NCBI RefSeq assembly: GCF_039724765.1
Contig: NZ_CP155729.1
Span: 124,001-188,000 of the forward strand
Direction of reading: 5' to 3'
DNA from: Sagittula stellata E-37
Lineage (GTDB): Bacteria > Pseudomonadota > Alphaproteobacteria > Rhodobacterales > Rhodobacteraceae
Length of the DNA: 64,000 nt
A program made the translations under genes and the position numbers. Of the stretch, positions 8,075 to 16,933 are shown in pieces (within the stretch, counting starts at the first letter, position 1; each line of letters begins with the position of its first letter). The notes below the pieces were generated by a model that had not been told where the DNA came from, searched no databases, and saw nothing but the letters and a program-made list of their open reading frames with translations.

Positions 8075-9000
8075 GCACGGCGGCGACCCTCGCCGCACTT
8101 GCCCTCGCCGGGCTGCCCACCGTGCGCGAACTTCGCCGGACACCGCGCAACGCTCACTTCCGCCAGCAGGCGCCGGGCCGCTTCGCCGAACTGTCTCAGG
8201 GGCGCACGCATTACGATTGGCTCGGCCCCGAGCGCGGCGCGACTGTGGTTTGCGTGCACGGTCTGACCACACCGTCCTACGTCTGGCTCGGGCTGGCACG
8301 GCATCTCGTGGCCATGGGATTCCGGGTGCTGGTCTACGATCTCTACGGGCGCGGCTATTCCGATGCCCCGAGGGGCCCACAGACACCCGGCTTCTTCACG
8401 CGACAACTGTCGGACCTGCTGGAGCACGAGGCGCTGACCGGTGATTTTACTCTTGCGGGCTACTCCATGGGCGGGGCCATAGCGGCGCATTGGGGGGCCG
8501 CAAACCCCGACCGCTTGCGCCGGGTGATCCTGCTGGCACCTGCGGGCATGGGGCACCGGTCTGGGGCCACGGCACGTTTTTGCACCGAATGGCCGCTGGC
8601 GGGCGACTGGCTGTTCCATATGGCCTATCCGACTCAATTCGCCCGCATCGCCCGGTCAGCTGACGATGCCGAAAGCAGCATCGACGATATTGCCGGACTT
8701 CAGGTCGCGGAACTGCGGCGGCGCGGATTCGTAAGGTCGGTCTTGTCCTCGCTGCGCGGCACACTGCGGGGAACCGCGGAAGAGGCGCACCGCGCCCTCC
8801 ACGCGGCACAGGTGCCCGTAACCGTGATCTGGGGACGCGACGACACGGTGATCCCGCTTCGCGCCATGGGACAGCTTGCCCAGTGGAACCGCCAAGCCCG
8901 TCAGGTGGTGATCGACGGGGCGGGTCATGGCCTGCCCTGGACGCATACCGACAAAGTGGCCGAGGCGATCCGCGAGACGTTGGAAGCCGAGACTGCCTGA
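8071..9000 (+). CDS. Alpha/beta hydrolase, 309 aa
   Basis: A serine hydrolase of the alpha/beta fold. The oxyanion-side motif VVCVHGLTTPSY is near residue 60, the nucleophile elbow GYSMGGAIAAH near 130, an acid in WGRDDTVIPL near 255 and the catalytic His in GAGHGLPWTH near 285. The start is GTG at 8071, overlapping the HAD stop. A hydrophobic, Ala/Leu-rich N-terminus (TLAALALAGLPTV) could be a weak signal or a lid helix. It is the last gene of the fghA run. The substrate is unknown; it may be an ester or a lipid. A hairpin formed by the final codons serves as a terminator shared with the convergent MFS gene. Confidence 0.88.
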   Translation: MSTAATLAALALAGLPTVRELRRTPRNAHFRQQAPGRFAELSQGRTHYDWLGPERGATVVCVHGLTTPSYVWLGLARHLVAMGFRVLVYDLYGRGYSDAPRGPQTPGFFTRQLSDLLEHEALTGDFTLAGYSMGGAIAAHWGAANPDRLRRVILLAPAGMGHRSGATARFCTEWPLAGDWLFHMAYPTQFARIARSADDAESSIDDIAGLQVAELRRRGFVRSVLSSLRGTLRGTAEEAHRALHAAQVPVTVIWGRDDTVIPLRAMGQLAQWNRQARQVVIDGAGHGLPWTHTDKVAEAIRETLEAETA

Positions 9001-9009
9001 CAGTCTCGG
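8987..9009. terminator. Bidirectional hairpin between convergent genes
   Basis: CCGAGACTG and CAGTCTCGG form a perfect 9-bp stem with a 5-base loop, overlapping the last codons of the alpha/beta hydrolase and facing the end of the convergent MFS gene. There is no long T-run, so efficiency is uncertain. Confidence 0.5.
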
Positions 9010-9016
9010 CAGACGT

Positions 9017-10267
9017 TCAGGCGGTCAATGCGCCTGCGGACGGGGTGGTGCGGTTCTCTTTCACCGGCAAGTGCACCAACGCGCTGAACGCACCGACACC
9101 GACGCCGATCCACCAGACCATGGTGTAGTCGCCGAAGACGTCGTACATCCGCCCGCCCAGCCACACGCCGAGGAACCCGCCAAGCTGGTGGCTGAAAAAC
9201 ACGATGCCATAGAGCGTGCCCATGTAACGGAGCCCGTAGAGGTGCGCGATCAGGCCGGAGGTCAGCGGCACCGTCGCCAGCCACAACGCGCCCATCACGG
9301 CCGAGAACACCAGCACCGATGCCGGGGTGATCGGCAGCATGATGAACGCCGCCGCCGCGACGGTCCGCGCCAGGTAGATGAACGCCAACAGGTACTTGCG
9401 CTGGAAACGATTGCCCAACCAGCCCGCCGTCAGCGTACCTGCGATGTTGAACAGCCCGATCAGCGAAATCGAAATGGCCCCCAGCGCGGAGGTGGTGGTG
9501 ATCCCCATGCCCGACAGGATGCCCCCCGCCATGATTGGCGAGCACAGCTCGGTCACGAGGGCGGGAAAGTGCGCCGTGACGAAAGCCAGTTGGTAGCCGC
9601 AGGAAAAGAAGCCGAGGAAGATCATGGTGAAGGACGGGTCGCGGAAGGCCCGGCCAAGGATCTCACCCATGGTTTCCTCAAGCTCCGCCTTGGAGGCCGC
9701 AGCCGGGGCGCGCATCATCGGCAGCGTCAGCAGCACGGCAAGAACCGCGCCTGCGAAAACGACGAAGACCATCTGCCAGGACATCACACCCAGCAACGCT
9801 TCTGCCACCGGCGCACCGAAGACCTGACCGGCGCTGCCCGCCGCAGTGGCGATGGCGAGCGACATCGAACGGTTCTCGGCGCTGGACGCGCGGCCCACCA
9901 CGGCCAGGATCACGCCAAAGCCGGTGCCCGCAACGCCGAATCCGACCAGCACCTCCCACGCCTGCATCGCAAACGGCGTTTCGGCAAAGGACGACATGAC
10001 AAGGCCAGCCGCATAGACCAGCGCGCCGATGACGATGGCCTTCCGGTCGCCGATCTTCTCGGCCACGGCCCCGAACAGCGGCTGCCCGATTCCCCAGGCG
10101 AGGTTCTGAATGGCGATGGCGAGCGAGAACTCCGCCCGCGCCCAGCCGAATTCCTCCGCGATGGGGATCTGAAACACACCAAAGCTGGCCCGGATCGCGA
10201 AGCTGACCATGATGATGACGCACCCGACAACCAGTACGGGCGTGACGATGGGGGCGGGTCTGTCCAT
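9017..10267 (-). CDS. MFS transporter (OFA/monocarboxylate-like)
   Basis: A 416-aa inner-membrane secondary transporter with about 12 hydrophobic helices. The N-terminal half has the pattern FAIRASFGVFQIPIAEEFGW followed by IGQPLFGAVAEKIGDRKAI (the MFS loop 2-3 motif GxxxDRxGxR in variant form). This resembles the oxalate/formate antiporter and monocarboxylate type branch. The start was set to the ATG at 10267 because the first helix follows at once; the frame upstream has no membrane character. The substrate is not evident. It is convergent with the alpha/beta hydrolase and divergent from zapE. Confidence 0.88.
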   Translation of the reverse strand: MDRPAPIVTPVLVVGCVIIMVSFAIRASFGVFQIPIAEEFGWARAEFSLAIAIQNLAWGIGQPLFGAVAEKIGDRKAIVIGALVYAAGLVMSSFAETPFAMQAWEVLVGFGVAGTGFGVILAVVGRASSAENRSMSLAIATAAGSAGQVFGAPVAEALLGVMSWQMVFVVFAGAVLAVLLTLPMMRAPAAASKAELEETMGEILGRAFRDPSFTMIFLGFFSCGYQLAFVTAHFPALVTELCSPIMAGGILSGMGITTTSALGAISISLIGLFNIAGTLTAGWLGNRFQRKYLLAFIYLARTVAAAAFIMLPITPASVLVFSAVMGALWLATVPLTSGLIAHLYGLRYMGTLYGIVFFSHQLGGFLGVWLGGRMYDVFGDYTMVWWIGVGVGAFSALVHLPVKENRTTPSAGALTA

Positions 10268-10492
10268 AATCGTTACTCCTGCAGCGCAGCACGATGAGAA
10301 ACGCAGATCCCGAAATAGGTCAATTTCTCTTACGTGATACGCATCATCAGCATGTGTGATGGCCGAGGCCAAAATGTGAACGCGTCGACATGCCTAGAGC
10401 AATCCATTCCGGGAAATCAAGCATACATTGCACGGCCTGCGGGCACCCGGGACCCTCTACACATCCGTCGCAGCCCGCGCTAAAGCCGATGC

Positions 10493-11557
10493 ATGACAAC
10501 TGTCCCCGATCTTTATGCGAAACGCGTCGAAGCGGGCCGCCTGCAGCCCGACGAGGCCCAGCGTGTGGCCCTTCCCGCTTTTGAACGCATCCGCGCCGAA
10601 CTGGCGGACCCTCCGAAGCGCGGCCTGTTCCGCAAGGCGCCCGAGCCGCCGAAGGGCCTGTACCTTTGGGGTGGCGTCGGGCGTGGCAAGTCGATGCTCA
10701 TGGACCTCTTCGTCGAGACGCTGAATGTCCCGGCCCGACGCACTCATTTTCACAGCTTCATGCAGGAAATCCAGTCGGAGATGCACCGTCTCCGCAAGGA
10801 GGGTGTCGAGGACCCGATCAAGCCGATCGCGAAGGCGGTGGCCGACTCGGCCAAGGTTCTGGCCTTCGACGAGATGCAGATCACCGACATCACCGACGCG
10901 ATGATCGTCGGGCGGCTGTTCGAGCAGTTGTTCAACGCGGGTACCGTGGTCGTCACCACATCGAACCGCCTTCCGGACGACCTGTACAAGGACGGGCTGA
11001 ACCGGCAGCTTTTTCTGCCGTTCATCGACCTCATCAAGGACAAGCTGGAGGTCCGCGAACTGGCGTCGAAGACCGATCACCGGCAGCACAGGCTGGCCGG
11101 GGCGCAGGTCTATTTCACGCCGGCAAATGCCCAGTCACGGGAAAAGATCGACGAAATCTGGGAAGAGCTGACCCACGGCATCGAAGAAACACTGACACTG
11201 CATGTGAAGGGTCGCGAAGTGGAGCTGCCGCGCTATCGCAATGCGATGGCCCGGGCCAGCTTCTTCGATCTCTGCGGCCGCGCACTGGGTCCTGCGGATT
11301 ATCTTGCCCTGGCCGACGCGGTGCGTGTGCTGGTCATGGAGGACATCCCCCGCCTCTCGCGCCACAACTTCAACGAGGCGAAGCGTTTCGTCACGCTGAT
11401 CGATGCCCTCTACGAAGCACGTGTCCGGCTGATCGCCACCGCTGCCGCCGAACCGGAAAGCCTGTACGTCGAAGGTGCAGGCAGCTTCGAATTCGAGCGC
11501 ACGGCATCGCGCCTGCGCGAGATGCAGGCCGCCGACTGGCCCGGCGAAAAGGACTGA
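10493..11557 (+). CDS. zapE: Cell division protein ZapE (AFG1-like ATPase)
   Basis: A 354-aa P-loop ATPase of the AFG1/ZapE family, associated with the Z-ring in proteobacteria. Walker A is GGVGRGKSMLMDLF near residue 60. Walker B is VLAFDEMQITDITDAM near 125, and sensor-like TTSNRLPDDLY follows at about 155. Family-specific HFHSFMQEI and LSRHNFNEAKRFVTLIDALYE blocks are also present. It stands alone on the plus strand between the MFS gene and the LysM genes and ends at a strong hairpin terminator. Confidence 0.95.
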   Translation: MTTVPDLYAKRVEAGRLQPDEAQRVALPAFERIRAELADPPKRGLFRKAPEPPKGLYLWGGVGRGKSMLMDLFVETLNVPARRTHFHSFMQEIQSEMHRLRKEGVEDPIKPIAKAVADSAKVLAFDEMQITDITDAMIVGRLFEQLFNAGTVVVTTSNRLPDDLYKDGLNRQLFLPFIDLIKDKLEVRELASKTDHRQHRLAGAQVYFTPANAQSREKIDEIWEELTHGIEETLTLHVKGREVELPRYRNAMARASFFDLCGRALGPADYLALADAVRVLVMEDIPRLSRHNFNEAKRFVTLIDALYEARVRLIATAAAEPESLYVEGAGSFEFERTASRLREMQAADWPGEKD

Positions 11558-11561
11558 CACG

Positions 11562-11613
11562 CCAAGGCAGGGCCCCCGGGGGGCCCTGCCTTGGTACTGC
11601 CTGCTCGTTTTTT
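11562..11613 (+). terminator. Terminator downstream of zapE
   Basis: CCAAGGCAGGGCCC (11562-11575) pairs perfectly with GGGCCCTGCCTTGG (11581-11594) around a 5-base loop. A run of six T follows at 11608-11613. It begins four bases after the zapE stop and also faces the convergent LysM gene, so it could work in both directions. Confidence 0.8.
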
Positions 11614-11633
11614 GGTCTCTGCCTTGAAATGGA

Positions 11634-12239
11634 TCAATCCGGGATGGTCAGCACCATCCCCGGCCGCAGTTCGCCCGGCGTGCGGAGCACGTCCTTGTTC
11701 GCTTCCAGAATCTGAAGGTAGGCGACGGTGGTGCCGAAGTGCCGGAACGCGATGCCGGGCAGGCTGTCGCCGGCCTGCACCGTATAGGTCCTTGCCGCCA
11801 CGGCGACCGGGATCGACGGGTCGGGCGCATCGACCCGCGCGGTTGCTGCTATTTCCGGCTGTGGTGCGGCGGTCACGGGCTTCTGCAGTTCGCGCAGGAT
11901 GCCGTAGCCCATGGCCTGCATGGCATCGTTGACGCGCTGTTCGGAGGTCGCGGGCATGGCGCGGGCGGCGCGCGCCGCAGGCTCCGGTGTCGGAACCGCA
12001 TTTTCGGTCGGTCGCGCGACGGGCCGCACGCCTGCGGAGAGGTCGGTCGTATTGAAGGTTTCAGTGGCCCGCGGAGTTACCAAAGGGTCCATTGCGGGCT
12101 GAAGACCCATTGCGTCCCGGGTCGTACGGCTGACCTGATCGGAGGACCCTGCATCTTCCGCCAGGTCACCGCCTAGCACCCAGACCAGCGCAACCGTGCT
12201 CATCACGAAACCGGCGGCCATCAGGACGGAGCGGATCAT
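11634..12239 (-). CDS. LysM-domain protein A, 201 aa
   Basis: A probable peptidoglycan-binding envelope protein. It starts with an uncleaved-looking membrane anchor (MIRSVLMAAGFVMSTVALVWVL), followed by a ~110-residue low-complexity linker rich in Pro, Ala and Thr. A C-terminal LysM domain occupies residues ~150-200 (YTVQAGDSLPGIAFRHFG, then LRPGMVLTIPD). The start was set to the ATG at 12239, which opens the anchor. It has the same architecture, the same first residues (MIR) and the same domain order as the gene upstream at 12454-13068, so the two are tandem paralogues. There is no catalytic domain. Confidence 0.85.
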   Translation of the reverse strand: MIRSVLMAAGFVMSTVALVWVLGGDLAEDAGSSDQVSRTTRDAMGLQPAMDPLVTPRATETFNTTDLSAGVRPVARPTENAVPTPEPAARAARAMPATSEQRVNDAMQAMGYGILRELQKPVTAAPQPEIAATARVDAPDPSIPVAVAARTYTVQAGDSLPGIAFRHFGTTVAYLQILEANKDVLRTPGELRPGMVLTIPD

Positions 12240-12453
12240 TGGTCCGAGCCTTCCTGGCGGGCCGTCGCAGCCATACCGCGACCGTTCGCTGACAGCGAAG
12301 TCATGTGTGAAATCCCCCGACAATCCGCGCCGTGATCTTGGCAGTCCGCGCGGTTGCGAAGCAACATAGGCGAATCACTTGCGTTGCGTCAATATCTAGG
12401 TGGTCCGCCTAGTTATTCCGCGGGTCAACACAATCGAGGCTAAAAGTGGTAGG

Positions 12454-13068
12454 TCACTTGTTCGGCAGCACGAGCGTCTGACCAGGCCGGAGGTCGTCGG
12501 GACGGTTCATGATCGACCGGTTGGCGGCAAAAAGCGGCCCGGTCATGTTCACATCGCCATAGACCTTCTCTGCGATCGATACGAGGCTGTCACCGGACAC
12601 CACGACGTAGACCGGCAGGCGGTCCGCCGTAGTCGTGGACCCGGACGTGCCGCCCGCCGTCGAAGGCGTCCCGTCCAGCGACCGGCGCACGATGGCGTGC
12701 AGCAGGCTTCCGGGCTGACCGGGCGCGGTTTCCCGTCCCGTTGCCTGGTTGAGACTGGACAATGTGTTCCACGTCATACGGCGCATCGTGCGGTCGTCCG
12801 GAGCGTTGGCTTCACTGTTTCCGGACGGGGCTGCGCTTTGGACCTGCGGCACGCTGGCGTGTTGTTGCGGCACGGGCGCCGGACGCACTTGGGGCAACTC
12901 CGGAACGGCCGCGGTCTCCGCCGGCGGTGCGGGCAACTCGAATTCCGTGCGGGTGACCGGCTCTGATCTGGCGCCATCGGGCGCGGCGCGTCGGGCCGTT
13001 GGCTGCACGACGATCAACGCAACGCTGATCGCGATGAACCCGATTGCAAAAAGAACCATACGGATCAT
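12454..13068 (-). CDS. LysM-domain protein B, 204 aa
   Basis: Paralogue of the adjacent 201-aa LysM protein. It has an N-terminal membrane anchor (MIRMVLFAIGFIAISVALIVV), a Pro/Glu/Ala-rich linker, and a C-terminal LysM at residues ~150-203 (VYVVVSGDSLVSIAEKVYG, then LRPGQTLVLP). The start was set to the ATG at 13068; the frame upstream overlaps the next gene and lacks a signal. It lies 14 bp downstream of the secreted rhodanese-like gene on the same strand. The pair is likely to tether something to, or simply bind, the cell wall. Partners are not shown by the context. Confidence 0.85.
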   Translation of the reverse strand: MIRMVLFAIGFIAISVALIVVQPTARRAAPDGARSEPVTRTEFELPAPPAETAAVPELPQVRPAPVPQQHASVPQVQSAAPSGNSEANAPDDRTMRRMTWNTLSSLNQATGRETAPGQPGSLLHAIVRRSLDGTPSTAGGTSGSTTTADRLPVYVVVSGDSLVSIAEKVYGDVNMTGPLFAANRSIMNRPDDLRPGQTLVLPNK

Positions 13069-13082
13069 ACCGACGCCCCCAC

Positions 13083-13658
13083 TTACTGCCCGACGGCAAG
13101 GCTGAGACCGAGTCCGTCCCACGCCTTCAGACCACCGCGGTAAAACTTGAGCTTCGTCGAGGGGTAGCCTGCGTCCAGCAGGTTTCGCACCGCTATCGCC
13201 GCCAGACCGTCATCTGCCCCACCGGCAAAGAGAACAAGATCGAACGCTCCGGAAAAATCCCCGTTCCGCACCCCGAGCGCATCCAGCAGATCGTCGCGGT
13301 AAGGGTTGTCTGGCGAGAGGGTGGAAGCGGGGACATTCACCGCGCCCGGCACGGTACCGGTCGAGAATGCCTCCGGAAGACGTGCGTCCACCAGTAGACC
13401 GCGCCCCTTCGACACAAAGAGATCGAGGAAATCCAGGACTTCCAGTTCACCGATTGTCGCAACCCCGGTGGCCGCCTGCATCGGTGTCACGCAGGCCGGC
13501 GGGCAAACCGGGCCGCTGCGGGCGACGCGCAACGTCTGCCCGTTCAGCGTTGTCTGGAACGCGGTCAGATCCTCAGTGATACGACTGGATTGCGCAGACG
13601 CAGGAACGGCAGCGCCCATCAAGGCGACGCAAAGGGTCGGAAAAAGACCTTTGGCCAT
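13083..13658 (-). CDS. Secreted rhodanese-like protein lacking the active Cys
   Basis: A 191-aa protein with a Sec signal (MAKGLFPTLCVALMGAAVPASAQ, cleavage near residue 22) and a rhodanese fold. The features are GLLVDARLPEAFSTGTVPGAVNVP near 85-110, then the position of the active-site loop, and GYPSTKLKFYRGGLKAWDGLGL near the C-terminus. Where active rhodaneses carry a CxxGxR loop, this protein has LFAGGADDG with no Cys, so thiosulfate sulfurtransferase activity is unlikely. Two other Cys occur in VCPPACVTPM near residue 50 and may form a disulfide. It heads a possible operon with the two LysM genes. The function is probably structural or binding, in the periplasm. Confidence 0.82.
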   Translation of the reverse strand: MAKGLFPTLCVALMGAAVPASAQSSRITEDLTAFQTTLNGQTLRVARSGPVCPPACVTPMQAATGVATIGELEVLDFLDLFVSKGRGLLVDARLPEAFSTGTVPGAVNVPASTLSPDNPYRDDLLDALGVRNGDFSGAFDLVLFAGGADDGLAAIAVRNLLDAGYPSTKLKFYRGGLKAWDGLGLSLAVGQ

Positions 13659-13787
13659 GCTGCTCGTCCTCTGAGGCGCCTCTTGTGGGCACCCGATCTT
13701 GTCATTTTGACCAAATATAGTCCGCAGGCGTCGAATCAGTCAACATCGGGGGGCCGATCATGGCGGGATACTTGATTGCTCAAGACG

Positions 13788-14219
13788 TCAGTCCTCGTCG
13801 TCCTTGAGAAGCGCGGCGATGGACCGGTCCAGACCCAGCCAGTCCAGCGCTTCCTCGATCGATGCCAACAGGTGCGCAGACAGGTAGGCGCTGTCGTTCA
13901 GCATGGCGACATAGAACATGATGCTCGAAAACACGCCTGGGTCCTGGGCTACGAAAGCGATCCGGCGGTGCACCCGCCGCTGGTCCGCATCGGATTTGAC
14001 CATGTCCGTTATCAACTCGGTGCCGCTCATCTGAAGGGAGAAATCAGCGACACCACGCATGTCGTGCAGGGAAAACCGCACCGCCTGCGCCCCTGGAAGA
14101 GAGAGGAACTCTTCGTATCCGCGTGACATGTCGCCCAGCGTGATGCGCCGGTGCCCGCGGAACCGCACATGAAGAAGCCTGTGTTCCGCAATAATATCCT
14201 GTTGAAACGGCAATGACAT
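13788..14219 (-). CDS. Conserved hypothetical protein, 143 aa
   Basis: A soluble 143-residue protein with alternating short strands and helices (DIIAEHRLLHVRFRGHRRITLGD, then AVRFSLHDMRGVADFSLQ, then RRIAFVAQDPGVFSSIMFY). The pattern recalls the SpoIIAA/STAS-like fold seen in small alphaproteobacterial proteins, but there is no diagnostic motif and this is only an impression. The start was set to the ATG at 14219 because the open frame upstream overlaps the end of folC. It lies 64 bp from folC on the same strand and may be its last cotranscribed gene. The function is unknown. Confidence 0.7.
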   Translation of the reverse strand: MSLPFQQDIIAEHRLLHVRFRGHRRITLGDMSRGYEEFLSLPGAQAVRFSLHDMRGVADFSLQMSGTELITDMVKSDADQRRVHRRIAFVAQDPGVFSSIMFYVAMLNDSAYLSAHLLASIEEALDWLGLDRSIAALLKDDED

Positions 14220-14283
14220 CCCTCCCTCGCACGGTATGGCCGGTGCTTCGGGAAAGATATCACAAAAAAGCATGTTTGATCCA

Positions 14284-15555
14284 TCAACTATATGAGGCGA
14301 GCACTCTTCCTGCCAGGTAAAGCGAGCCACAGATCACCACGCGGGCAGCAGGGTCTATCTCGCCGATCTGGCGGATGGCGTCAGTGAAACCCGCGCAGAC
14401 CCGCACGTCATGACCGACCTCCGCCGCCATGCGGGCCGTTTCCTCGGCGGGGAGGGTAATTGCCTCCCCCGGGATGGATACAGCCAGAAGGCCTTTCGCA
14501 CAGGTCGCCAGGGGGCGCAGAAAGCCCCGCGCATCCTTTGTGTTCAGCATGCCGCAAACCAGCCACGTCGGCCGTTCGGGCAGGCGCGCGAGATGCGCGG
14601 CGATGGCCTCTCCGGCGGCGGGGTTATGGCCACCGTCAAGCCACAGCTCGATACCCGGCAAGCCATCCAGATCAGGACCTTTGCGCAATCGTTGCATCCG
14701 CGCGGGCCAGAATGCCTGCGACACAGCCGCATCGAACGCGCCCTCTCCCGAACCGAGGTGCCGCAAAGCCGCCAGCGCCGCGCCGGCATTCTGGATCTGG
14801 TGCGCGCCGGGCAGGTTCGGCAGGGGCAGGTCCAGCAGACCGGTCTCGTCCTGGAAGACCAAGCGGCCCCGCTCTTCCCACGCGTGCCAGTGCTGGCCAT
14901 ACGCCAGAAGCGGTGCGCCGAGGGCCTGCGCGCGGGCCTCAATCACCTCCATCGCCTCATCGGACTGCGGGCCGACGACACAGGGGACACCGCCTTTGAG
15001 GATGCCGGCTTTCTCGCCCGCGATCTTCGCCAGCGTGTCGCCAAGGAAGTTCTCATGATCCATGGAGATCGGCGTGATGATCGTAAGCTCAGGCCTTTTG
15101 ACGACGTTCGTCGCGTCCAGACGCCCGCCAAGACCCGTTTCCAGCAGGGTGAAATCGGCGGGTGTCCGGGCCATGGCCAACAGCGCAGCACAGGTTGTGA
15201 TCTCGAAATATGTGATCGGCGCGCCGCCGTTCGCGTCCTCGCATTCATCCAGCACCTCGGCCAGCGCATCCTCTGCAATCAGCGTCCCGGCAAGGCGGAT
15301 GCGTTCGTGAAACCGGACGAGATGCGGGGAGGTATATGCGTGGACGGACTTGCCCTCTGCCTCCAGCCCGGCGCGGATCATCGCCTGCGTCGAGCCCTTG
15401 CCGTTGGTCCCGGCAAGGTGGATCACGGGCGGCAGGTTGCGCTCCGGATGCCCCAGCGCTTCGAGCAAACGCCAGACCCTGTCCAGAACAAGGTCGATGA
15501 CCTTTGGATGCAGCGCCATCAGGCGCTCCAGTATCACGTCAGAGCCCTGACCCAT
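14284..15555 (-). CDS. folC: Folylpolyglutamate synthase / dihydrofolate synthase
   Basis: A Mur-ligase-like cytoplasmic enzyme that adds glutamate to dihydropteroate and to folates. The ATP-binding loop VIHLAGTNGKGSTQAMI is near residue 45, followed by YTSPHLVRFHERIRL. The ATP/metal motif TLLETGLGGRLDATNVV is near 130, PISMDHENFLG near 165, LDGGHNPAAGEA near 305, and a C-terminal VICGSLYLAGRVL closes the second domain. The 423-aa length is normal. ATG at 15555 was preferred over a GTG nine bases upstream. It lies 37 bp downstream of accD on the same strand, an accD-folC order common in proteobacteria. Confidence 0.96.
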   Translation of the reverse strand: MGQGSDVILERLMALHPKVIDLVLDRVWRLLEALGHPERNLPPVIHLAGTNGKGSTQAMIRAGLEAEGKSVHAYTSPHLVRFHERIRLAGTLIAEDALAEVLDECEDANGGAPITYFEITTCAALLAMARTPADFTLLETGLGGRLDATNVVKRPELTIITPISMDHENFLGDTLAKIAGEKAGILKGGVPCVVGPQSDEAMEVIEARAQALGAPLLAYGQHWHAWEERGRLVFQDETGLLDLPLPNLPGAHQIQNAGAALAALRHLGSGEGAFDAAVSQAFWPARMQRLRKGPDLDGLPGIELWLDGGHNPAAGEAIAAHLARLPERPTWLVCGMLNTKDARGFLRPLATCAKGLLAVSIPGEAITLPAEETARMAAEVGHDVRVCAGFTDAIRQIGEIDPAARVVICGSLYLAGRVLASYS

Positions 15556-15592
15556 CTCTTGCACATCCTCGAAAGGGGCACTTAGCCCGGTC

Positions 15593-16528
15593 TTATGCCT
15601 TGGAGTCGTCCACGGCCGCGTTCGGCTCGCGCACCATGTCCTCCGGTCCCGGAGGCGGAAGATCGCCCCATGTCGGCGGCGGCATCTTCATCAGGATGCG
15701 GCACAGCACGATCAGCTCCTCGCGCATGTCACGCCGGTCTGTCACACGGTCGAGCATACCGTGCTCAAGCAGGTACTCGGCACGCTGGAACCCTTCGGGC
15801 AGCTTCTCGCGGATGGTCTGTTCGATCACGCGCGGCCCCGCAAAACAGATGAGCGCGCCGGGTTCGGCGATCTGCACATCGCCCAGCATCGCGTAAGAGG
15901 CCGTCACCCCACCGGTGGTCGGATGGGTCAGCACGACGATGTACGGCAGGCCCGCCTCTTTCAGCATCTGCACGGCCACGGTGGTGCGCGGCATCTGCAT
16001 GAGGCTCAGGATGCCTTCCTGCATACGTGCGCCGCCTGCGGCGGAAAACAGGATCAGCGGCCGGCCGAGCTTCACCGCCTCTTCGGCGGCGGCGACGATG
16101 GCGTTGCCGACATAGATGCCCATCGACCCGGCCATGAAGCTGAAGTCCTGCGCGGCACAGACGACGGGCGTGCGCCCGATCTCGCCCGCGCCGACCAGCA
16201 TGGCCTCTTTCTCGCCGGTGCCCTTCTGCGCCGCACGGATACGGTCGGGGTAACGCTTGGAGTCGCGGAAGTGCAACGGGTCGGCCATCGGCTCCGGCAC
16301 GGCGACCTCGGAATATATGCCGCCGTCGAACAGCGCATGGAAACGGTCACGCGGCGTGATGTTCATGTGGTGGCCGCAGTTGGTGCAGACGTTGAGGTTG
16401 TCGCTGATCTCCCGGTGAAACAGCATCGTCCCGCAGCTTTCGCATTTCGACCACAGGTTCTCCGGGACTTCCCGGCGGGAGAAGATCGAATTGATGCGCG
16501 GACGGACGTAGTTGGTGATCCAGTTCAT
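15593..16528 (-). CDS. accD: Acetyl-CoA carboxylase carboxyltransferase subunit beta
   Basis: The beta subunit of the carboxyltransferase that transfers carboxyl from biotin to acetyl-CoA for fatty acid synthesis; it works with AccA. The 311 aa include an N-terminal zinc ribbon with Cys at residues 29, 32, 48 and 51 ([19 protein letters not shown]). A crotonase-like core follows, with [18 protein letters not shown] near 155 and [15 protein letters not shown] near 195. The C-terminus is acidic and ends before folC. accA is not in this window. Confidence 0.97.
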   Translation of the reverse strand: MNWITNYVRPRINSIFSRREVPENLWSKCESCGTMLFHREISDNLNVCTNCGHHMNITPRDRFHALFDGGIYSEVAVPEPMADPLHFRDSKRYPDRIRAAQKGTGEKEAMLVGAGEIGRTPVVCAAQDFSFMAGSMGIYVGNAIVAAAEEAVKLGRPLILFSAAGGARMQEGILSLMQMPRTTVAVQMLKEAGLPYIVVLTHPTTGGVTASYAMLGDVQIAEPGALICFAGPRVIEQTIREKLPEGFQRAEYLLEHGMLDRVTDRRDMREELIVLCRILMKMPPPTWGDLPPPGPEDMVREPNAAVDDSKA

Positions 16529-16933
16529 GGAAGCCCCGAGTTCAGCGTTTGCGCGTCACTTATGCCCCGCTGCGTCGAATTGCAATCTTAGCCTCCGGTG
16601 GAGCCTTGTCCGCACGATGGATCGCGGAACGGCACGCGGCCTCAGCCGACGCGCGCGACGGCTTGTAGGGCGGGGCTGTGCGCCGCCCCCTTTCGGAATG
16701 GTTGCAGCCCGTCCCGTAACTTGGCGGCACGGGCGGAAAATCGGAGCTGCCGGCAGAAAAAAGGGGACAACAGCGCGCCACGCCGGCGCATGAGCAGCCA
16801 GGGCCGGAGCACATGAAAAGCATGCATCCGCATGATCCAAACCCTTGTAATAAATCGCGACAAAAAACACCGACGTTCAAGCCAAACGTCCACGCGCTGA
16901 ACCGAATGCCCCACCATCGCGAGAACAGGAGGA
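16529..16933. other. 405-bp intergenic region upstream of accD
   Basis: No gene is visible. The stretch upstream of accD should hold its promoter, but I cannot point to a convincing -35/-10 pair. It carries one copy of the short dispersed repeat at 16665-16688. Short open frames on both strands here have no recognisable domain and no good ribosome binding site. Confidence 0.5.
16665..16688 (+). repeat. Dispersed intergenic palindromic repeat, copy 1
   Basis: A 24-base element starting GTAGGGCGGGGC with a short inverted GGCGG/CCGCC core. It is identical over all 24 bases to the copy at 19973-19996 and related to copies at 29791-29817 and 34643-34665. All four lie between genes, as expected for REP-type elements. 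Confidence 0.65.

Noticed and set aside
16556..16870. Possible 104-codon gene upstream of accD
   Set aside because: It overlaps the accD promoter side and a dispersed repeat, and its translation is Arg/Pro-rich with no motif.
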